Shown here in pieces: positions 38,668 to 48,075 of a stretch of DNA of 64,000 bases (positions within the stretch are counted from its first letter, which is position 1; each line of letters starts with the position of its first letter). The translations under genes were made by a program, and so were the position numbers. The notes under the pieces were generated by a model that did not search any database, was not told the origin of the DNA, and saw only the letters and a list, made by a program, of their open reading frames with translations. The stretch lies in NCBI RefSeq assembly GCF_028553745.1, contig NZ_CP067129.1, positions 201,001-265,000 on the forward strand, written 5' to 3'. The DNA comes from Paracoccus seriniphilus. GTDB lineage: Bacteria > Pseudomonadota > Alphaproteobacteria > Rhodobacterales > Rhodobacteraceae.

Positions 38668-39447
38668 TTATCCTTCGATCTGGTCGGCCGGCTGCGCGGC
38701 GCGTGCGCGCGGACCGTGGAAATATTCGCGGACCCAAGGATGATCCACCTTCAGCATCTCTGCCATCGTTCCCGTGGTCAGCACCCTCTTTTCCGCAAGC
38801 ACCGCGATCCGGTCGCAACAGGCATGCAGGGTATCAAGATCATGGGTGACCAGAAAGACCGACAGGTTCAGTGCGTCGCGCAGCCCGACGATCAGCCTGT
38901 CAAAGGCATCCGCGCCGATCGGGTCAAGCCCGGCGGTTGGCTCGTCGAGAAAGACGATTTCGGGGTCAAGCGCCAATGCGCGGGCCAGACCGGCACGTTT
39001 GCGCATGCCGCCCGACAGATCCGACGGGTAATCGGCATTGGCCTTGTAGGGCAGCCCGGCCATGGACACCTTCAACTGCGCAAGGCTGACGCGCTGTTCG
39101 TCCGACAGACCGGGGACGGCGCGCAGTGGCACCTCGACATTTTCCTGCACGGTCAGCGATGAAAACAGCGCGCCATCCTGGAACATCACGCCCCAGCGCC
39201 GTTCGATCGCTTCGCGTTCCGCGCCCGACAACGCGGTCACATCGCGACCAAAGACCGAGATTTCCCCCGAAGCCGGTTTGATCAATCCGACGATGCTGCG
39301 CAGCAGGACCGATTTTCCCGTGCCAGAGCCTCCGACGACGCCAAGAATCTCTCCGCGGCGAAGCTCCAGATCCAGATCCTTGTGGACGACATGATCACCG
39401 AACTGGGTGCGCAGGCCACGGACCTTGATGACGTTCTCGACGCTCAT
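38668..39447 (-). CDS. mlaF: MlaF-family ABC transporter ATP-binding protein
   Basis: 259 residues. Walker A GGSGTGKSVLL, signature LSGGMRKRAGLARAL and Walker B IVFLDEPTAGLDPIG match the MlaF/MkaF group of MCE-system ATPases. Start at 39447; the longer frame seen above it is antisense. The start overlaps the mlaE stop by ATGA. Confidence 0.9.
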   Translation of the reverse strand: MSVENVIKVRGLRTQFGDHVVHKDLDLELRRGEILGVVGGSGTGKSVLLRSIVGLIKPASGEISVFGRDVTALSGAEREAIERRWGVMFQDGALFSSLTVQENVEVPLRAVPGLSDEQRVSLAQLKVSMAGLPYKANADYPSDLSGGMRKRAGLARALALDPEIVFLDEPTAGLDPIGADAFDRLIVGLRDALNLSVFLVTHDLDTLHACCDRIAVLAEKRVLTTGTMAEMLKVDHPWVREYFHGPRARAAQPADQIEG

Positions 39448-40583
39448 ATGCCGATCACCGAGAAGAGGACGGAAAAGGCAGCATCCGCGATGATGATGGC
39501 AAAGATTGCAGCCACGACCGAGGCTGATGTCTGGCTGCCAAGGGATTCGGCGTCCTTGCCGACCATCATGCCCGCGTGACAGCCGATCACGCCGATGATC
39601 AGCGCAAAGACCGGGGCCTTGACCAGACCGACGATGACATGATCCACGCTGATGTCGGACAGCCGCGTCAGGAACATAGAGGGCGATACCTTCAGTTCGA
39701 TCCATGACATGATCGCGCCGCCCAGCAATCCCGACAGATCCGCAACCAGCCCAAGGATTGGCAGCATCAGCACCAGTGCCAGAACCCGTGGCAGGATCAG
39801 CACCATGTCGGGGTCCATCCCCAGCGTGCGCATGGCGTCGATTTCCTCGCGCATCTTCATCGAACCAATCGAGGCCGTCAGCGCCGATGTGGTTCGCCCT
39901 GCCACGACGATGGCAGTCAGCAGGATGCCCAGTTCGCGCAGAACCGAGATGGCGATCAGATCGACGACAAAGACTTCGGCCCCGAACTGGCGCAACTGCG
40001 CAGCGCCCTGAAATGCCAGAACCACGCCGATCAGGAATGACATGACGGCAACGATGGGAACCGCGCGCAGCCCCGTTTCCTGGCAATGATGGACCAGAGA
40101 GGTCAGGCGGAATTGTGACGGATGGCGGATGCCACGCAGGAATGCGGCAAGAAACCGGCCCAGATATTCGGTCAATTGCCGAAAGATCGACAGCCCCGCG
40201 ACGACCTGTATTCCGGTCTGCTGCAGGATCTGGCGCCACCAGATCAGTGGTATGGGCAGGGCATCGGGCGTGGGGATCGCATCGGATACCGTTTCCAGCA
40301 GCTGCGCCTGCGATTGTGACAGGCCGACAAGTCTGGCCCCGGCATTTCGCTGAACGGCGAGGTAATGGGCGCCGGCCGTATCAAGCTGTTCCACGGCCGA
40401 CAGGTCGATCCGAGTTGCAGTCTGTTGCGGGGTTTGGGGAAGGGTCCAGACCACAAGTGCACCGCTGAACGACAGATCTCCGTCGCGATCTGTGATCATC
40501 AGGCGGGCCTGACTGGGGTCGGGCAGTTTCACGGCGAACAGTCCTTCATTGCGCAACCTCAGATTGCCGCTCTGCATGTGCAT
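39444..40583 (-). CDS. mlaE: MlaE-family permease with an N-terminal STAS domain
   Basis: 379 residues. Residues about 1-110 form a STAS-like domain (LSFSGALVVWTLPQ, IDLSAVEQLDTAGAHYLAVQ), followed by the five-helix MlaE permease with the conserved ELGILLTAIVVAGRTTSALTASIGSMKMREEIDAMRTLGMDPD (in part). Fused STAS-MlaE occurs in alphaproteobacteria, replacing separate MlaB. Start ambiguous between two ATGs, 6 bases apart. Confidence 0.9.
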   Translation of the reverse strand: MHMQSGNLRLRNEGLFAVKLPDPSQARLMITDRDGDLSFSGALVVWTLPQTPQQTATRIDLSAVEQLDTAGAHYLAVQRNAGARLVGLSQSQAQLLETVSDAIPTPDALPIPLIWWRQILQQTGIQVVAGLSIFRQLTEYLGRFLAAFLRGIRHPSQFRLTSLVHHCQETGLRAVPIVAVMSFLIGVVLAFQGAAQLRQFGAEVFVVDLIAISVLRELGILLTAIVVAGRTTSALTASIGSMKMREEIDAMRTLGMDPDMVLILPRVLALVLMLPILGLVADLSGLLGGAIMSWIELKVSPSMFLTRLSDISVDHVIVGLVKAPVFALIIGVIGCHAGMMVGKDAESLGSQTSASVVAAIFAIIIADAAFSVLFSVIGI

Positions 40584-40718
40584 GTCAAACGTACAGGCCG
40601 TCGCGACCGGATTTCGACCCTTGATTGAGGCGTGACGGCCACGAGCAACTCTGGCGTCATCGCCCGCCGTCCGCGGGGGGCTGCCGGACAGACCATGCCC
40701 CGGATGTTGGGTTCGACG

Positions 40719-41363
40719 TCAGTCGGCCCGGCCGTAGTAATCCGCGCGCCGCGCCAGATCGATCAGTTCCACCACCGAGGCGACATCCAGCTTTTCAAGA
40801 ATGCGGGCCCGGTGGTGATCCACCGTCCGGGGGCTTATGTCCAGGTGACGGCCGATTTCCTTGCTGGAGATCTCGCGCGGATTGGCAAGGATGTGATCGA
40901 CGATCTCTGTTTCGCGGGGGGTCAGGCGTTCAAAGCGGGATCTCAGCTCGATCTGGACCTGTGCGTTGGAACGGCTCTCTTCGGCCAGATGCAGCGCCAT
41001 ATGGATGCGTTCGATCAGATCCGACTGCTTGAAGGGTTTTTCCAGGAAGTCCAGCGCCCCGGCCTTCATCGCCTGCACGGATTCGGGAATGCCCCCATGG
41101 CCGGTGATAAAGATCGTGGGCAGGGATTTCCCGGTTCTGTTCAGATGTTCCTGCAGTTCCAGTCCCGACATTCCGGGCATGCCGTAATCCAGTATCAGGC
41201 AGCCATTCGCTGGGTTTTCCTCGTAGGTTTCCAGAAAGTCCTGGGCATTCTGGAAGGTTTCGGTCGTGAAGCCACGCATCACCAGAGCACGCGCCAGCGA
41301 GGTTCTGACGGCAGGATCGTCGTCAACGACAAACACGGTAAGATTTTTTTCAGTTCCGGACAT
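40719..41363 (-). CDS. FixJ/NarL-type two-component response regulator
   Basis: 214 residues. Receiver domain with acidic pocket VVDDDPAVR, phospho-acceptor D59 in LILDYGMPG and KPFKQSDL (lysine), followed by a LuxR-type HTH (LTPRETEIVDHILANPREISSKEIGRHLDISPRTVDHHRARILEKL in part). Downstream of the Cache histidine kinase, so they form a pair. Targets are not visible. Confidence 0.9.
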   Translation of the reverse strand: MSGTEKNLTVFVVDDDPAVRTSLARALVMRGFTTETFQNAQDFLETYEENPANGCLILDYGMPGMSGLELQEHLNRTGKSLPTIFITGHGGIPESVQAMKAGALDFLEKPFKQSDLIERIHMALHLAEESRSNAQVQIELRSRFERLTPRETEIVDHILANPREISSKEIGRHLDISPRTVDHHRARILEKLDVASVVELIDLARRADYYGRAD

Positions 41364-41428
41364 GACAGACTATCCATGTTGCGGCATCAGGAAGGGCTGA
41401 TACTGCATGTCGTGCAGTTATGAATATG

Positions 41429-41456
41429 TCATATAACGAATACATCATATAGCGAA
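41429..41456. repeat. Twelve-base direct repeat upstream of the response-regulator gene
   Basis: TCATATAACGAA (41429-41440) and TCATATAGCGAA (41445-41456), differing at one base, period 16. They lie between the kinase stop and the regulator start, 66-93 bases upstream of the regulator ATG, beside the palindrome CTGCA-TGTCG-TGCAG. A separate regulated promoter for the regulator is likely. Confidence 0.5.
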
Positions 41457-41475
41457 AATGGCTGGGAATAGCTTG

Positions 41476-43818
41476 TCAAACGGCTTTGGGCGCAATCTTG
41501 CTGCCGTCCCCGCCCGCAGCGGGAACCGTGAAGCAAAAACGTGCACCCTGAGTATATGTTTCGTCCAGCCACATCTTGCCGTCATTGGCATCGATCATCG
41601 AACGGCAGATGGACAGGCCCAGCCCCATGCCGGTTTTCTTGGTGGTTTCGAATTTCGTGAACAGGTTGATCTCGGGGCTGATTCCGGGGCCGGTATCCTC
41701 GATCCGGACCTCGATCATGCCGTTGCGCGCGGTTCCGCGGATGGTGATTTCGCGGATCGGGGAATTCGCCTCGGCAATTGCCTCGATTGCATTCCTCAGC
41801 AGATTCACCAGAACCTGTGCGATCTGGATGCGGTTGGCGCGCACCATCGGCAGGTCCCCGGGCAGTTCGGACCGGATCCGGACATTGGCTTCGATGGCTT
41901 CGGCATGCACCAGAAGCCTTGACTGTTCCAGCAATTCGGCCAGATCGAATTCGGATATGTGGATTTCGTCCTTGCTGATAAAGCCGCGCAGCGCGCGAAT
42001 GATCTCACCGGCGCGCAGGGATTGCTGTTCGATCTCTTCTAGTATCTCGCGCAGTTCGGGGGCGCTGTTGCCGGCATTTCCGACGACCAGCAGACCGGTA
42101 TCGGCATTCTGGGCAATCGACGCCAATGGCTGGTTCAATTCATGGGCCAGCCCTGCCGCCATCTCGCCCATGGTATTGCCGCGCGCCAGATGGGACAGAT
42201 CGCGGTTCAGGCGGACGATCTCCTGCTCGCGCGCCTTCACCATGGTGATGTCATCCATCGTCACGACGGCATGCAGCGGGTTTCCGGCCTGATCGCGAAT
42301 GAGGATGGCATTGACCGAAAGATTGATCAGCGCACCGTCCTTGCGCAGGATTCGCATGTCATTGTTGATGGCAAAGGTATCGTCGGACAGTTCCGAAAGC
42401 GGGGTCAGCTTGCCCTTGTCCTGCGGCGCGATCAGATCGGTATAGCGCATCGACAACAGTTCTTCGCTGCTGTAGCCGGTAACCTGGCACAGCTTCGCAT
42501 TCACCCGGATGAACCGTCCCGTGCGCGAGGAAATCTGCGCCATCGCACGCGAGGACAGGTTGAAGGTCTGGCCATATTCGCGTTCGGCCTTCTTGCGCGC
42601 GACGATCTGCTGAACCAGTGATTCATTGGCCTGCGACAATTCCTTGTAGGTGCGGGGCAGCGGTTCGGACGGATCGGCTTCGCCCTGAGAGATGAGGGCT
42701 GACCTGACCGCGAAGGCGCGCACGGGCTGATAGATGTAATTTGCCAGGATCAGGCCGGCGACACCGGTGATGGCGGCGACCATGACAGCGATCCAGACGT
42801 TCTTGGCCCTGTTGCGCTTGATCTCGCCAATGAAATCGTCCTGCTGGGCATAGACGGCGATGGTCCAGGGCAGCTGTTCGCTGATGACCGGCATAACATC
42901 GGCGATATAGTCACGATGGCCGATGGTGAACTCGGAAAAGAGCTCTTCCTTCACGGGAAAACCGATGCTCTTGTCTGGTTCGGAAAAGGCCGCACGGGCA
43001 ATGGGATCGCCGAATTCATCGATGCTGACAAAGCGCAATGTGCCTTGGTTGTCACGGATCTTGATCAGCGACTGGTCCGGATGGGCGATGACGTCGCCAT
43101 TGCGGTTGATGATCAGCGCCTTTCCGCTCTTGCCGATCTTGAGACGTGCCAGGAACTCCGAAATATTGCTGATCTCGATATCTACGCCGACGACGCCCTT
43201 GATGTTCGAACTGCCTTCCAGAACCGGCGCGGCCAGCGTGATGCCGGGCTGCTGGGACGAAAAGAAGATATAGGGATCGGTCCAGATGGTCGTCAGGCTC
43301 TTCTTGGCACGGTCATACCATGGCCTGCTGCGCGGATCGAATGTGTCTGTCGGGTCCAGTTCATCGCGAACGCGGCTGAAATCCTCGTTGCGCCAGACGA
43401 ATTCGACCCTGCGCTGGCCATTGGGAAAGGTGATCAGCTTCGATCGATAGGGTCCGGGACCGTCGCTGCGCATGACATAGACGAAGCTTCCGTCCTCGCC
43501 GCCGAAATACAGCCCCGAGAATTGCGGGGTGATCTGCAACTGCTGGAACAGGAACAATTCCAGCTGGTTGGGATCATCGCTGGCGACGACCTTGTGCTGG
43601 GCCAGGCGTGCTGCAAGTTCGGCGGCCCCGCGAGCGGGGTCCAGAAAGCCCTTTGAATGTTCGGCCGTATTCGTGCCGACATCGCTGAGAAGGCTGCGCG
43701 CATGGTCAAGCAGCACGCGTTCCGAGGTGACATAGGATGAGAACACGACTGCCAGCACCGCCAGAAGCTGAAGTCCGGCAAGACCGATAGCCAGGAGGGC
43801 AGAAAGCGAAAATCTCAT
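41476..43818 (-). CDS. Sensor histidine kinase: Cache sensor, PAS, HisKA-HATPase
   Basis: 780 residues. TM1 at about 5-28, an extracytoplasmic dCache sensor (about 35-310), TM2 at about 325-345, a PAS domain (about 430-540, GRFIRVNAKLCQVTGYSSEELL), dimerisation/phospho-acceptor with H559 in AHELNQPL, and HATPase motifs NLLRNAIEAI, RIEDTGPGIS and GLGLSICRSMI. The start at 43818 removes a hydrophilic extension. The sensed ligand is unknown; dCache domains often bind small acids or amines. Confidence 0.9.
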   Translation of the reverse strand: MRFSLSALLAIGLAGLQLLAVLAVVFSSYVTSERVLLDHARSLLSDVGTNTAEHSKGFLDPARGAAELAARLAQHKVVASDDPNQLELFLFQQLQITPQFSGLYFGGEDGSFVYVMRSDGPGPYRSKLITFPNGQRRVEFVWRNEDFSRVRDELDPTDTFDPRSRPWYDRAKKSLTTIWTDPYIFFSSQQPGITLAAPVLEGSSNIKGVVGVDIEISNISEFLARLKIGKSGKALIINRNGDVIAHPDQSLIKIRDNQGTLRFVSIDEFGDPIARAAFSEPDKSIGFPVKEELFSEFTIGHRDYIADVMPVISEQLPWTIAVYAQQDDFIGEIKRNRAKNVWIAVMVAAITGVAGLILANYIYQPVRAFAVRSALISQGEADPSEPLPRTYKELSQANESLVQQIVARKKAEREYGQTFNLSSRAMAQISSRTGRFIRVNAKLCQVTGYSSEELLSMRYTDLIAPQDKGKLTPLSELSDDTFAINNDMRILRKDGALINLSVNAILIRDQAGNPLHAVVTMDDITMVKAREQEIVRLNRDLSHLARGNTMGEMAAGLAHELNQPLASIAQNADTGLLVVGNAGNSAPELREILEEIEQQSLRAGEIIRALRGFISKDEIHISEFDLAELLEQSRLLVHAEAIEANVRIRSELPGDLPMVRANRIQIAQVLVNLLRNAIEAIAEANSPIREITIRGTARNGMIEVRIEDTGPGISPEINLFTKFETTKKTGMGLGLSICRSMIDANDGKMWLDETYTQGARFCFTVPAAGGDGSKIAPKAV

Positions 43819-44069
43819 GTCACCATTATCCGAGACAGGTCGCTGCAAGATGGCGTGAAACCTGACCACGAGGCAAGCCATTCGTGACCGGATACCTGGC
43901 TGCTCATTCAGATTTGCGACAAGCCAGCCACAGCGGGAACGGATTGCGAATGCGACAGATTCGCCCCATGGTGCCGCCCGAACCGACGGGCCCGTTCCTG
44001 CGGTTCCCGAACACAATATCATTGTCGCGGTCCGTGTGCCGATGCGCCGGGCTGAAACCGGAGTCCGCC

Positions 44070-45455
44070 ATGTCCATTGTCCAATCCCTCAGCGAAATCG
44101 TCGGACCGTCCCATGTCCTGACCGGAGCTGATTGCGCCAGATGGGCCAGCGACTGGACGGGGGGCTATCAGGCCCAGCCACTTGCGGTGGTCCGTCCCGC
44201 CAGCCGTGACGAGGTTTCCGCCATTCTGCGCCTGGCCTCGCAACATCGTTTGCCGGTCGTGCCCGTGTCAGGAAATACCGGCCTTGTGGGCGGGGGGCTG
44301 GCGGATGGCGCGGTGATGCTGTCGGTGGAGCGGATGAACCGCATTCGCGACATTCGTCCCGATGCGCGGATCGCCACGGTCGAGGCCGGGGTGGTGGTCG
44401 CCGCGCTGGATGCTGCGGCAGAAGAGCATGGGCTGACCTTCCCGCTGTCCTTCGGCGCGGCCGGTTCGGCGATGATCGGCGGGGTGCTGTCCACCAATGC
44501 CGGCGGGGCGAATGTGCTGCGCTATGGCAATACACGCGATTTGTGTCTGGGGCTGGAGGTCGTGCTGGCTGATGGACGCGTGCTGGATCTGATGACGGCC
44601 CTGCACAAGAATAACTCGGGTCTGGATCTGCGCAACCTGATGATCGGCGCCGAAGGGCAACTGGGCATCATCACGGCGGCGGTGATGAAGCTGCACCCGC
44701 GACCGGTGCAGCAGGCCACGGCAATGGTGGCCATGTCGTCACTTGACAGGGCGCCCGACCTGCTCAACGCGCTGCAGGATGCCTCGGGCGGGGCGGTGGT
44801 CGCCTTTGAGTTCATGCCGCGCAGCTTTATCGAGGGGCATCTGGCGGTGATTCCCGATGCGCGCGAACCCTTTGACGCACCCCATCCCGTCAATCTGCTG
44901 GTCGAGATGGCGGCCACCCGCGACAGCGGGCTGAGCGACGTCATGGAGCAGGTGTTGTCGGACTGGATGGAACGCGAAGAGGTCACGGACGCCGTAATTG
45001 CCCAGAACGAGGCACAGCGCCGCGAGATGTGGGCAAGGCGTGAGGCGGCGGCCGAGATCGCCTTTCACCGCAAGCCCTTCATCGACACCGATATCGCCGT
45101 GCCGCTGAATCGCGTGGCCGATTACCTGCGTGATATCGAGCCATTGCTGCGTGCCATTGATCCCGATTGCAGCGGACTGTCGGTCGCGCATCTGGGGGAT
45201 GGGAACATCCACTACACCTGTTTTCCCAGCCGTGACGATCGCCAGCTGAAATCCGCGCTGCGGGCACAGATAGACCAATTGGCGATAGAGATGGGCGGCA
45301 CCTTCTCGGCTGAGCATGGGGTGGGTCTGTCCAAGCTGGCACCCATGGCCCGCTTCAAGGATCCGGTCGCGCTGGAGATGATGCGGGCGGTCAAACAGGC
45401 ATTCGATCCCCTGGGCATCCTCAATCCCGGCAAGACATTGCCCGCGCGGAACTGA
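44070..45455 (+). CDS. FAD-linked oxidase, D-2-hydroxyacid dehydrogenase (GlcD/D2HGDH-type)
   Basis: 461 residues. FAD-binding PVVPVSGNTGLVGGG and the FGAAGSAMIGGVLSTNAGG segment, then a C-terminal oxidase domain with HLGDGNIHYTCFPSR and EHGVGLSKL (zinc/substrate region). Likely D-lactate, D-2-hydroxyglutarate or glycolate oxidation; substrate not determined. Start at ATG 44070, divergent from the histidine kinase; the 251-base gap carries the promoter region. Confidence 0.88.
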   Translation: MSIVQSLSEIVGPSHVLTGADCARWASDWTGGYQAQPLAVVRPASRDEVSAILRLASQHRLPVVPVSGNTGLVGGGLADGAVMLSVERMNRIRDIRPDARIATVEAGVVVAALDAAAEEHGLTFPLSFGAAGSAMIGGVLSTNAGGANVLRYGNTRDLCLGLEVVLADGRVLDLMTALHKNNSGLDLRNLMIGAEGQLGIITAAVMKLHPRPVQQATAMVAMSSLDRAPDLLNALQDASGGAVVAFEFMPRSFIEGHLAVIPDAREPFDAPHPVNLLVEMAATRDSGLSDVMEQVLSDWMEREEVTDAVIAQNEAQRREMWARREAAAEIAFHRKPFIDTDIAVPLNRVADYLRDIEPLLRAIDPDCSGLSVAHLGDGNIHYTCFPSRDDRQLKSALRAQIDQLAIEMGGTFSAEHGVGLSKLAPMARFKDPVALEMMRAVKQAFDPLGILNPGKTLPARN

Positions 45456-45485
45456 GCCTTTGGCCCCTTCCGCAGCGCGAAGGGG

Positions 45486-45929
45486 TCAGATGCTGGACAG
45501 CAGGATGCTGGTCTCGCTGTTCAGCACCCCATCCACCATGCGCACATCGCGCAGCACGCGGTCGAACTGGGCCAGATCGTCGACGATGATTTCCGCGATC
45601 AGATCCCATTTCCCGCTGGTGGTATGCATCATTGCCAGTTCGGGCAGGCCGCGCAGTTTGCGGATGACATGGGATGTGTTGCGCCCGACCACCTCGATCA
45701 TCATGATCGCGCGGATGCGGCTGCTGTCGTAATCTTCGCGCACCCTTGCGGTGAAGCCCAGCAAGGCCCCCGAGGCCAGCAGGCGGTCCAGCCGGGTCTG
45801 CACGGTGCCCCGCGAAACTCCCATGATCTGCGCCAGTTTTGACACCGGAGCGCGCCCGTCCTTGCGCAGCAGGCTGATCAGCATCCGGTCGTGATCGTCA
45901 AAGACATGCTTGCCGGGTTCATTCGTCAT
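45486..45929 (-). CDS. Lrp/AsnC-family transcriptional regulator
   Basis: 147 residues. N-terminal HTH (DDHDRMLISLLRKDGRAPVSKLAQIMGVSRGTVQTRLDRL in part) and C-terminal RAM ligand domain (MIEVVGRNTSHVIRKLRGLPELAMMHTTSGKWDLIAEI). Divergent from ocd-ctlX with a striking inverted repeat in the shared 130-base gap, so it likely controls that operon in response to an amino acid such as arginine or ornithine. ATG at 45929 chosen. Confidence 0.88.
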   Translation of the reverse strand: MTNEPGKHVFDDHDRMLISLLRKDGRAPVSKLAQIMGVSRGTVQTRLDRLLASGALLGFTARVREDYDSSRIRAIMMIEVVGRNTSHVIRKLRGLPELAMMHTTSGKWDLIAEIIVDDLAQFDRVLRDVRMVDGVLNSETSILLSSI

Positions 45930-45962
45930 GTGTTCAGTCAATTTGTATGATCAACCTGTATA

Positions 45963-46016
45963 AATTGCATAATTCTTGAAGAAATATCCAGCAAAATTGG
46001 TATTTCTTATGCAATT
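45963..46016. promoter_or_regulatory. Long-spaced inverted repeat, probable Lrp operator pair
   Basis: AATTGCATAA (45963-45972) and TTATGCAATT (46007-46016) are exact inverted arms. Extended, AAGAAATA (45978-45985) mirrors TATTTCTT (46001-46008). Arm centres are 44 bases apart, about four helical turns, as expected for a looping Lrp-family regulator. Located between the Lrp-family gene and ocd. Confidence 0.6.
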
Positions 46017-46061
46017 TGCGGTGTTCATATTTCCATGCAACGGAAATGAATGAGGTTCGTC

Positions 46062-47129
46062 ATGGCTGCTGTTGCCCCTTCGGAACTGGCTTTTGTGCCA
46101 TTCGTCAGCGTTGAAAACATGATGCGGCTGATCCATCGCATCGGCATTGAAGAGATGCTGAAAGGCATTGCAGGCTATATCGAGGATGATTTCCGCCGCT
46201 GGGAATCCTTTGACAAGACTCCGCGCATTGCATCGCATTCGGCAGAGGGCGTGATCGAGCTGATGCCGACCTCGGATGGCGAGGTTTATGGTTTCAAATA
46301 TGTGAACGGCCACCCCAAGAACACGAAATCCGGCCTGCAAACCGTGACGGCCTTCGGTTTGCTGGCGGATGTGGATACCGGCTATCCGGTGCTGTTGTCG
46401 GAAATGACCCTGCTGACGGCGCTGCGCACGGCGGCGACTTCGGCGCTTGTGGCGCGCTACCTGGCTCCGGAAGCTGCCGATACGATGGCGATGATCGGCA
46501 ATGGCGCACAATCCGAGTTCCAGGCGTTGGCGATGCGGGCTCTGTGCGGCGTGTCGCGTTTGCGGCTGTACGATATCGATCGCAAGGCCACCGACAAGCT
46601 GATCGGGAATCTGTCGGGACTGGGATTTGACCTGACCGCCTGTTCCAGCCCGCAAGAGGCAATCGAGGGGGCGCAGATCATCACCACCTGCACCGCGGAC
46701 AAGCAATACGCAACGATCCTGACCGACAACATGGTCGGCGCAGGTGTCCATATCAACGCCATCGGTGGCGATTGCCCCGGCAAGACCGAGCTGCACAGCG
46801 ATATTCTGAAACGCGCGACTGTCTTTGTCGAATATCCGCCCCAGACCCGGGTCGAGGGTGAAATCCAGCAGATGCCCGAGGATTTCCCCGTCACCGAGAT
46901 GTGGCAGGTGATCACAGGTGCAGCCCAGGGGCGTCGCGATGCCCGCCAGATCACCCTGTTCGACGGAGTCGGCTTTGCGACCGAGGATTTCTCGGCGCTG
47001 CGTTTCGTGCGCGACAAGCTGGCGGCAACCGGTCTGTGCCAGCAGCTTGATCTTGTCGCCGACCCTGATGATCCGCGCGACCTGTTCGGCATGCTTCAGC
47101 GCGCCACCCTGTCAGAGGGCGCGGCATGA
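46062..47129 (+). CDS. ocd: Ornithine cyclodeaminase
   Basis: 355 residues. Converts ornithine to proline and ammonia with NAD. Family features: VIELMPTSDGEVYGFKYVNGHPKN, ALRTAATSALVARYL, GNGAQSEFQALAM (Rossmann) and GGDCPGKTEL. Either ATG 46050 or 46062 could start it; the AGGTT site favours 46062. Followed by ctlX with 4-base overlap, forming an arginine/citrulline catabolism operon. Confidence 0.9.
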   Translation: MAAVAPSELAFVPFVSVENMMRLIHRIGIEEMLKGIAGYIEDDFRRWESFDKTPRIASHSAEGVIELMPTSDGEVYGFKYVNGHPKNTKSGLQTVTAFGLLADVDTGYPVLLSEMTLLTALRTAATSALVARYLAPEAADTMAMIGNGAQSEFQALAMRALCGVSRLRLYDIDRKATDKLIGNLSGLGFDLTACSSPQEAIEGAQIITTCTADKQYATILTDNMVGAGVHINAIGGDCPGKTELHSDILKRATVFVEYPPQTRVEGEIQQMPEDFPVTEMWQVITGAAQGRRDARQITLFDGVGFATEDFSALRFVRDKLAATGLCQQLDLVADPDDPRDLFGMLQRATLSEGAA

Positions 47130-48046
47130 GCCGGCCATCGGTTCAGGCTCCGGCGGCGGTCGTCATGGTGCGGCCGCATCATTTCACGGTGAACACGCAG
47201 ACGGCCGCAGACAACAGCTTTCAGGCGCGTCAGGCTGCCGGTGGCGATCTGGCCGGACGTGCCTATCGCGAACACAGTGAGGCCGTGCGGCAGCTTCAGC
47301 AGGCGGGCGTCACCGTTCATGTCTTCGAGGGGACCGACCCCGATACGCCGGACTGCGTCTTTCCCAACAACTGGTTTTCGACCCATGCCGGCGGCCATGT
47401 CGCCATCTTTCCGATGAAGGCACCCAACCGGCGGCTGGAACGTCGCCCGGATGTGATCGAGATGCTGAAAACCCGCTATCGGGTGCAGGATGTGATCGAC
47501 TATTCCGGGCTGGAGGCGGACGGGCTGTATCTGGAAGGCACCGGCGCGATGGTCCTGGATCACATAGGCCGCGTGGCCTATGCCGCGCAGTCGGACCGGA
47601 CAAATCCCGTCGCGCTGGAACGCTTTTGCACGCATTTCAATTTCGAGCCGATGGTCTTTCCGGCCGCCGACAGCGCGGGTGCGCCGGTCTATCATACCAA
47701 TGTGATGATGTGCATCGGCACCGATTTCGCCATGATCGGAGATGGCATGATCACCGATGCCGCGCGGCGCGGTGAGATCCTGTCCCGTTTGCGGCAATCG
47801 GGCCGCGAGATCATCTCGCTGAGCGAGGAGCAGATCGCCCGTTTTGCCGGGAATGCGATTGAATTGCAGGGGGCCACAGGGCGTATTCTGGCACTGTCGC
47901 AAACCGCTTTCGACGCATTGCAGCCCGATCAGATTGCCACCATCCAGCAGAGCACCACCTTGGTGCCGCTGAATATTCCCACCATCGAAATGGCGGGCGG
48001 TTCGGTGCGTTGCACGATTGCCGGGATCCATCTCTCTGCCCGCTGA
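47126..48046 (+). CDS. ctlX: Amidinotransferase-fold hydrolase CtlX (citrulline/arginine-type)
   Basis: 306 residues. N-terminal VMVRPHHFTVN, central FPNNWFSTH (binding/catalytic region) and catalytic C296 in GGSVRCTIAGIHL place it in the arginine deiminase-like superfamily, CtlX type. Coupled to ocd, it would supply ornithine from citrulline or arginine, feeding ornithine to ocd. Confidence 0.85.
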   Translation: MSRPSVQAPAAVVMVRPHHFTVNTQTAADNSFQARQAAGGDLAGRAYREHSEAVRQLQQAGVTVHVFEGTDPDTPDCVFPNNWFSTHAGGHVAIFPMKAPNRRLERRPDVIEMLKTRYRVQDVIDYSGLEADGLYLEGTGAMVLDHIGRVAYAAQSDRTNPVALERFCTHFNFEPMVFPAADSAGAPVYHTNVMMCIGTDFAMIGDGMITDAARRGEILSRLRQSGREIISLSEEQIARFAGNAIELQGATGRILALSQTAFDALQPDQIATIQQSTTLVPLNIPTIEMAGGSVRCTIAGIHLSAR

Positions 48047-48075
48047 CGGGCAGAGAGCAAGCCATTCAGGCCGGG

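Noticed and set aside
39448..40239. Extension of the mlaF frame upstream of 39447
   Set aside because: It overlaps mlaE in another frame and lacks any domain pattern; the ATG at 39447 fits the ATPase start.
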